From an uncultured Pseudomonadota bacterium (GTDB taxonomy: Bacteria; Pseudomonadota; Alphaproteobacteria; Rs-D84): DNA of 8,986 bases. The translations under genes were made by a program, and so were the position numbers. The stretch covers positions 1 to 8,986 of the forward strand of contig CAMVAB010000033.1 of NCBI GenBank assembly GCA_947165335.1. The letters run 5' to 3'. The notes under the pieces were generated by a model. The model was not told where the DNA came from and did no database searches. It saw only the letters and a list, made by a program, of their open reading frames with translations. Positions within the stretch are counted from its first letter, which is position 1. Every line of letters begins with the position of its first letter. Positions 6,159 through 8,986 of this stretch are shown one piece after another.

Positions 6159-6767
6159 ATGTTCGTTGTGATAGAGGGCGGCGATGCCGCTGGTAAAACT
6201 ACTTTGATAAACGGATTGAAACAAAACATCCAGTTGGGATTAGGTGATTTGTCGGCAAAAAATACCGTGTTCATTAAATCACCAACAGCACCTTTTGATA
6301 ACGTTTGGAAAGATATAATAAAAACATCCGCACCTTTGACAAGGTTTTATCTTTTTCGATCTATTGCGCAAAATGATGTCGAAACCGCAAAAACACTTAT
6401 GAAAAACGGAAAACATGTTATTCTTGAACGGTATTTTTTGTCCACGGAAGCATTTAATTGGGCGTTAGACGAACAAAATAATATAGCAGACCCCGCTATG
6501 CGTTCGGAAAATCACATAAATTATGGTGGACTCACCAAACCAGATTTAAGATTCTTTCTGGATGTTTCTGATGAAACGCGCGAACAGAGATTGCAACAAA
6601 AACAAAAGCGTTCTGATTGGGAAAATTATAAATTTCAAACGCTTTTTAATACAAGATTAAGAGCAATTGCCAAACGCGATAACTGGATTATGATAAACAC
6701 AGATGATATGAATATAAATCAGGTCTTAGATTTTATATCATCACAGATTGTACAATATCAGCGTTGA
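6159..6767 (+). CDS. Thymidylate-kinase-like nucleotide kinase (divergent)
   Basis: This is a 202-residue P-loop kinase of the dTMP kinase / deoxynucleoside kinase superfamily, expected to phosphorylate a nucleoside or nucleoside monophosphate with ATP. Seen motifs are Walker A GGDAAGKTT (7-15) preceded by IE as in TMPK, ERY (90-92) in the place of the DRY/DRF motif, KPDLRFFLDV (128-136 region), and an Arg/Lys-rich lid around 141-151. The TREPGG segment of housekeeping Tmk after strand 2 is missing; instead KSPTAPF (40-46) follows. It is therefore unlikely to be the normal dTMP kinase, and its substrate could be another (deoxy)nucleotide. AAGG at 6148-6151 lies 7 bases before the ATG. Its 3' end overlaps the converging ADA-like gene by 10 bases. 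It is transcribed apart from both minus-strand gene groups. Confidence 0.85.
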   Translation: MFVVIEGGDAAGKTTLINGLKQNIQLGLGDLSAKNTVFIKSPTAPFDNVWKDIIKTSAPLTRFYLFRSIAQNDVETAKTLMKNGKHVILERYFLSTEAFNWALDEQNNIADPAMRSENHINYGGLTKPDLRFFLDVSDETREQRLQQKQKRSDWENYKFQTLFNTRLRAIAKRDNWIMINTDDMNINQVLDFISSQIVQYQR

Positions 6768-7717
6768 TGTGATTGCCAGTTGTTGAATATAAGCGGATCA
6801 TCACGATTTAATGTGAATTTTATTCCGCATTTTTTCAGATTATCAAAACAACTGTATACATTTTTTACAGGTGTTAATAATTCATTTGATTCTGGGCAAA
6901 TATCGAATCTGGTTATGTCGGCAAATAATTTTAATATTTTTTGATGTTTTTGTGACATCCATAAATAAGTTCCATGACCAATATTGTCTAATTTTAATTT
7001 GGATAGTTTTATAAAATAATCATCGTAAAGACAATCTTGTTGTGTCCCGGTAATTATTTCGCCCGCATGCAGTCCAACAGATACAGACAGCTCATAGATT
7101 TTCGTGGTTTCTAATATCTCAGATAAAATATTTAAATTTGAATTAAACATTTTTTCATCGGGATATTCATATCCAGATATATCAAATCCGATACAGCGTG
7201 ATTTAAATGGTTCTTGTTTCAACAAAGCACAAATATCTTTTAATGTATTATACGAATAGTTCTTTAATACACCATTATTGTTACGAATAAAAGTTATACA
7301 AATTTTCCCTGATGTGTTTTTGTATAATTTTTCTGTTTCTTCAAATCCATGTATCATTCCAAGATAGCGTGCATGTGTTTTGTCTATATCGATATCTGGT
7401 CCCGCAATAATTGTATAATCTGAAATTCCAAATTTTAACAAATTCAAAGATAATTGATATGACGCAGATTTGTAAGTATTGTATGTTTCTTTATAATCAG
7501 CAGGTTTTGTTGCAGATTGTATTAGTGAATATACATCATTAAAAATTTTTTGATTAAGTTTATAATCATTTGTGAACATGCCACGCAAAGCCGCCGATAA
7601 ATCCGTGGCAGATTGAATAAAATATCTGTTTATGAAATCAGGATTTCTAAGTTTTAATAGATTATACGCATAATCTGGTGATAAACTGCCTGTGAAATGC
7701 AAATGAACATCTTTCAT
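6758..7717 (-). CDS. Adenosine-deaminase-like metal-dependent amidohydrolase
   Basis: This is a 319-residue TIM-barrel amidohydrolase resembling adenosine deaminases, which hydrolyse the 6-amino group of adenosine or related purines. The characteristic residues are all visible: zinc ligands His5 and His7 (VHLHFTGSL), the substrate-loop GFDISGYE (177-184), zinc His217 and catalytic Glu220 in LHAGE, catalytic His248 in IGHGT, CPESN (274-278), and Asp306-Asp307 in NRDDP. The frame is open to 7741, but AGGA about 8 bases upstream and the ATGA overlap with the radical SAM stop (7714-7717) select the ATG at 7717, giving an N terminus right before the HxH motif as in ADA. The protein ends only 11 residues after DDP, whereas usual ADAs continue about 40 more, so the C terminus may be shortened. 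Substrate is unknown; it could be an altered nucleoside made by the coupled radical SAM enzyme. Confidence 0.85.
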   Translation of the reverse strand: MKDVHLHFTGSLSPDYAYNLLKLRNPDFINRYFIQSATDLSAALRGMFTNDYKLNQKIFNDVYSLIQSATKPADYKETYNTYKSASYQLSLNLLKFGISDYTIIAGPDIDIDKTHARYLGMIHGFEETEKLYKNTSGKICITFIRNNNGVLKNYSYNTLKDICALLKQEPFKSRCIGFDISGYEYPDEKMFNSNLNILSEILETTKIYELSVSVGLHAGEIITGTQQDCLYDDYFIKLSKLKLDNIGHGTYLWMSQKHQKILKLFADITRFDICPESNELLTPVKNVYSCFDNLKKCGIKFTLNRDDPLIFNNWQSHQR

Positions 7718-8904
7718 TTTACTTTTCCTATCCATGTGCATAAATAGTCCATATGAGCCAATCGTTTTGTTTTTACATTATTTTGTTCCGAAATAAAATT
7801 ATGTTTATAATCTTTCGGGCAATATGGGTCTTTACATAAAAACGATTTTTCCCCAGTTTGAACCGCATGAAATAAATAGGAACGCGCTGCACAACCGCCA
7901 CCGCAAATGTTTGCTTTGTCGCATCCCGCACAACCATGTAACAATTCGGGATTTGCGTGTCTTTGCCTGAACACTTTGAATTCATCAGAATTTATGATGT
8001 CCGACAATTCATAAGTCAATAAATCTTGTGACGATTTATAGTCGTGCATGTAAACACATGGTGATACATATATTTTGTTGTCTGGGGTAATAGAATGAAT
8101 CCTGAAACTAGAAATGCCACACGGACACCGTTTTGTGTTGTTTGTCCCGGCTACTGTTCTAAGCACGCTTTCGCCATTTTCTATACTGTCACAATGTTCC
8201 ATCAAATATTGAAAACCATTATAAAACTGTTCAATCGACATAACATATTTCATTTGATAAGAATTTAATGGTTTCATTGTATTTACACGAACAAATGCAT
8301 CATATTGTTTACATAAATCTATCAGTGCAGATAAGTGTTTTGCTGTGAAATTCCAATTCATACCAGCCATAATTATGCTATGCGGTTTTCCTGTTCGTTT
8401 ACAAATATCAAGACATTTTATTGCGTCATCATATAAATCATCACCACGATTTGCGTTATGTTCGGCTTTGAAAGGGGAATCTAAACTGATATCAAAATCA
8501 TTTATTTTTTCAAAGATATCTGGCCGTTTCTCATACAAATATAACAGTGTATCGCCACTGGTTGTTATACCAGCAGAAAGTCCACGGTAATCCAGTTGTT
8601 CAATGATATATGGTAATAAAGATTTAGATGCATCAGGACCATTCGTAAATATTGGTTCATTACCGCCAAGATTTATCGTTTCAACATTGCTTTTTGCTAA
8701 TTGGTCTATAATTCTGTCCACAATTTCAGTCGTCATGTTCGTACCGGGTTTGCGTGCAGACATAGAATAACAATGCTTGCATTTATGCGGACAATAATTT
8801 CCAAGTGTCCATCCAACGTTTTTTATAACAGATGGTGTTTCTGGTGCATCACCAAATTCTGTTATTGGACCGCGAACTTTATAATGTTCCATTGAATCAT
8901 ACAT
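7714..8904 (-). CDS. Radical SAM/SPASM domain enzyme
   Basis: This is a 396-residue cytoplasmic iron-sulfur enzyme. The CxxxCxxC cluster site is Cys38, Cys42 and Cys45 (YCPHKCKHCYS), followed by a GGNEP motif at 80-84 for SAM binding in the partial TIM barrel. The C-terminal SPASM-type region has a cysteine array at 260, 262, 283, 325, 328, 334, 338, 357 and 362, including CGGGCAAR (334-341), enough for auxiliary 4Fe-4S clusters. Family members cleave SAM to a 5'-deoxyadenosyl radical and modify peptides, proteins or small molecules; the SPASM part argues against viperin and for a maturase-like or small-molecule enzyme. AAAGG lies about 10 bases before the ATG at 8904. It is the first gene of a two-gene operon, its stop overlapping the ADA-like start as ATGA. 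No precursor peptide gene was found within the window. Confidence 0.9.
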   Translation of the reverse strand: MYDSMEHYKVRGPITEFGDAPETPSVIKNVGWTLGNYCPHKCKHCYSMSARKPGTNMTTEIVDRIIDQLAKSNVETINLGGNEPIFTNGPDASKSLLPYIIEQLDYRGLSAGITTSGDTLLYLYEKRPDIFEKINDFDISLDSPFKAEHNANRGDDLYDDAIKCLDICKRTGKPHSIIMAGMNWNFTAKHLSALIDLCKQYDAFVRVNTMKPLNSYQMKYVMSIEQFYNGFQYLMEHCDSIENGESVLRTVAGTNNTKRCPCGISSFRIHSITPDNKIYVSPCVYMHDYKSSQDLLTYELSDIINSDEFKVFRQRHANPELLHGCAGCDKANICGGGCAARSYLFHAVQTGEKSFLCKDPYCPKDYKHNFISEQNNVKTKRLAHMDYLCTWIGKVK

Positions 8905-8986
8905 GACTATCTTACCTTTATAAATGGGTTAACGTTTGCGTTGTATATCAAATTGGATTGTTTATACATTTTATCGATTTTGCGTT

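Noticed and set aside
6758..7717. RdrB of the RADAR defence system
   Set aside because: RdrB is much larger and pairs with the RdrA ATPase; no RdrA is present, and this protein is of ordinary ADA size.
7718..7741. Eight-residue longer start for the ADA-like protein
   Set aside because: The ATG at 7717 has AGGA at the right distance and an ATGA overlap with the upstream gene; the longer start has no such site.
7714..8904. Viperin or other ddhNTP-forming enzyme
   Set aside because: A long SPASM-type cysteine array and a different context around CxxxCxxC do not fit viperins.
8905..8986. Promoter or operator for the radical SAM operon, including a repeated TTTGCGTT (8935-8942 and 8979-8986)
   Set aside because: No -35/-10 pair with good spacing was found on the minus strand, and an 8-base repeat in AT-rich DNA near the window edge is not enough for a call.

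Overview
The window is AT-rich (roughly two thirds A+T by eye) bacterial chromosome-like DNA. Genes are tightly packed, mostly start with ATG, and nearly all have a clear AAGG or AGGA-type ribosome binding site 7-10 bases upstream. No rRNA, tRNA, IS element, CRISPR array or phage structural gene was seen. The YegD-type Hsp70 and the general style fit a low-GC Gram-negative, perhaps a gut-associated alphaproteobacterium, but that taxonomic guess is weak.

Region 1 (1-1485, + strand): an ABC-F ATPase whose first ATPase domain has the shortened helical region seen in Msr/Vga-type antibiotic-resistance ABC-F proteins. Its first 99 bases form three nested inverted repeats that would bury the ribosome binding site, with a three-codon open frame (Met-Arg-Met) just inside the outer stem. 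This looks like a translation attenuator. Region 2 (1486-2703, +): a 176-base spacer with one G-rich patch, a 90-residue protein of unknown function, and a family S51 serine peptidase.

Region 3 (6085 down to 2729, - strand): a probable four-gene operon starting from a good sigma70-type promoter at 6107-6134. The order is a YegD-like Hsp70 ATPase without a substrate-binding domain, a Nudix hydrolase whose start codon and ribosome binding site disagree in frame, a Nudix-ASCH fusion, and an APH(3')-like aminoglycoside phosphotransferase. The last is interrupted by an in-frame TAA 28 codons before its natural end. The 27 codons after the stop still encode the family's C terminus, so this is recent decay, an assembly error or readthrough.

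Region 4 (6159-8904): a divergent thymidylate-kinase-like nucleotide kinase on +, converging with a - strand pair made of a radical SAM/SPASM protein and an adenosine-deaminase-like amidohydrolase. The pair is translationally coupled through an ATGA overlap. The amidohydrolase keeps all expected zinc and catalytic residues but stops soon after its last motif, and its end overlaps the kinase gene by 10 bases.

Taken together the window is an accessory region rich in nucleotide-handling enzymes (radical SAM, ADA-like, TMPK-like, two Nudix, ASCH) and in resistance-like genes (ABC-F, APH). The strongest candidate for something undescribed is the coupled radical SAM/ADA-like pair next to the TMPK-like kinase, possibly a pathway that modifies or detoxifies a nucleoside. 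The next is the structured ABC-F leader.
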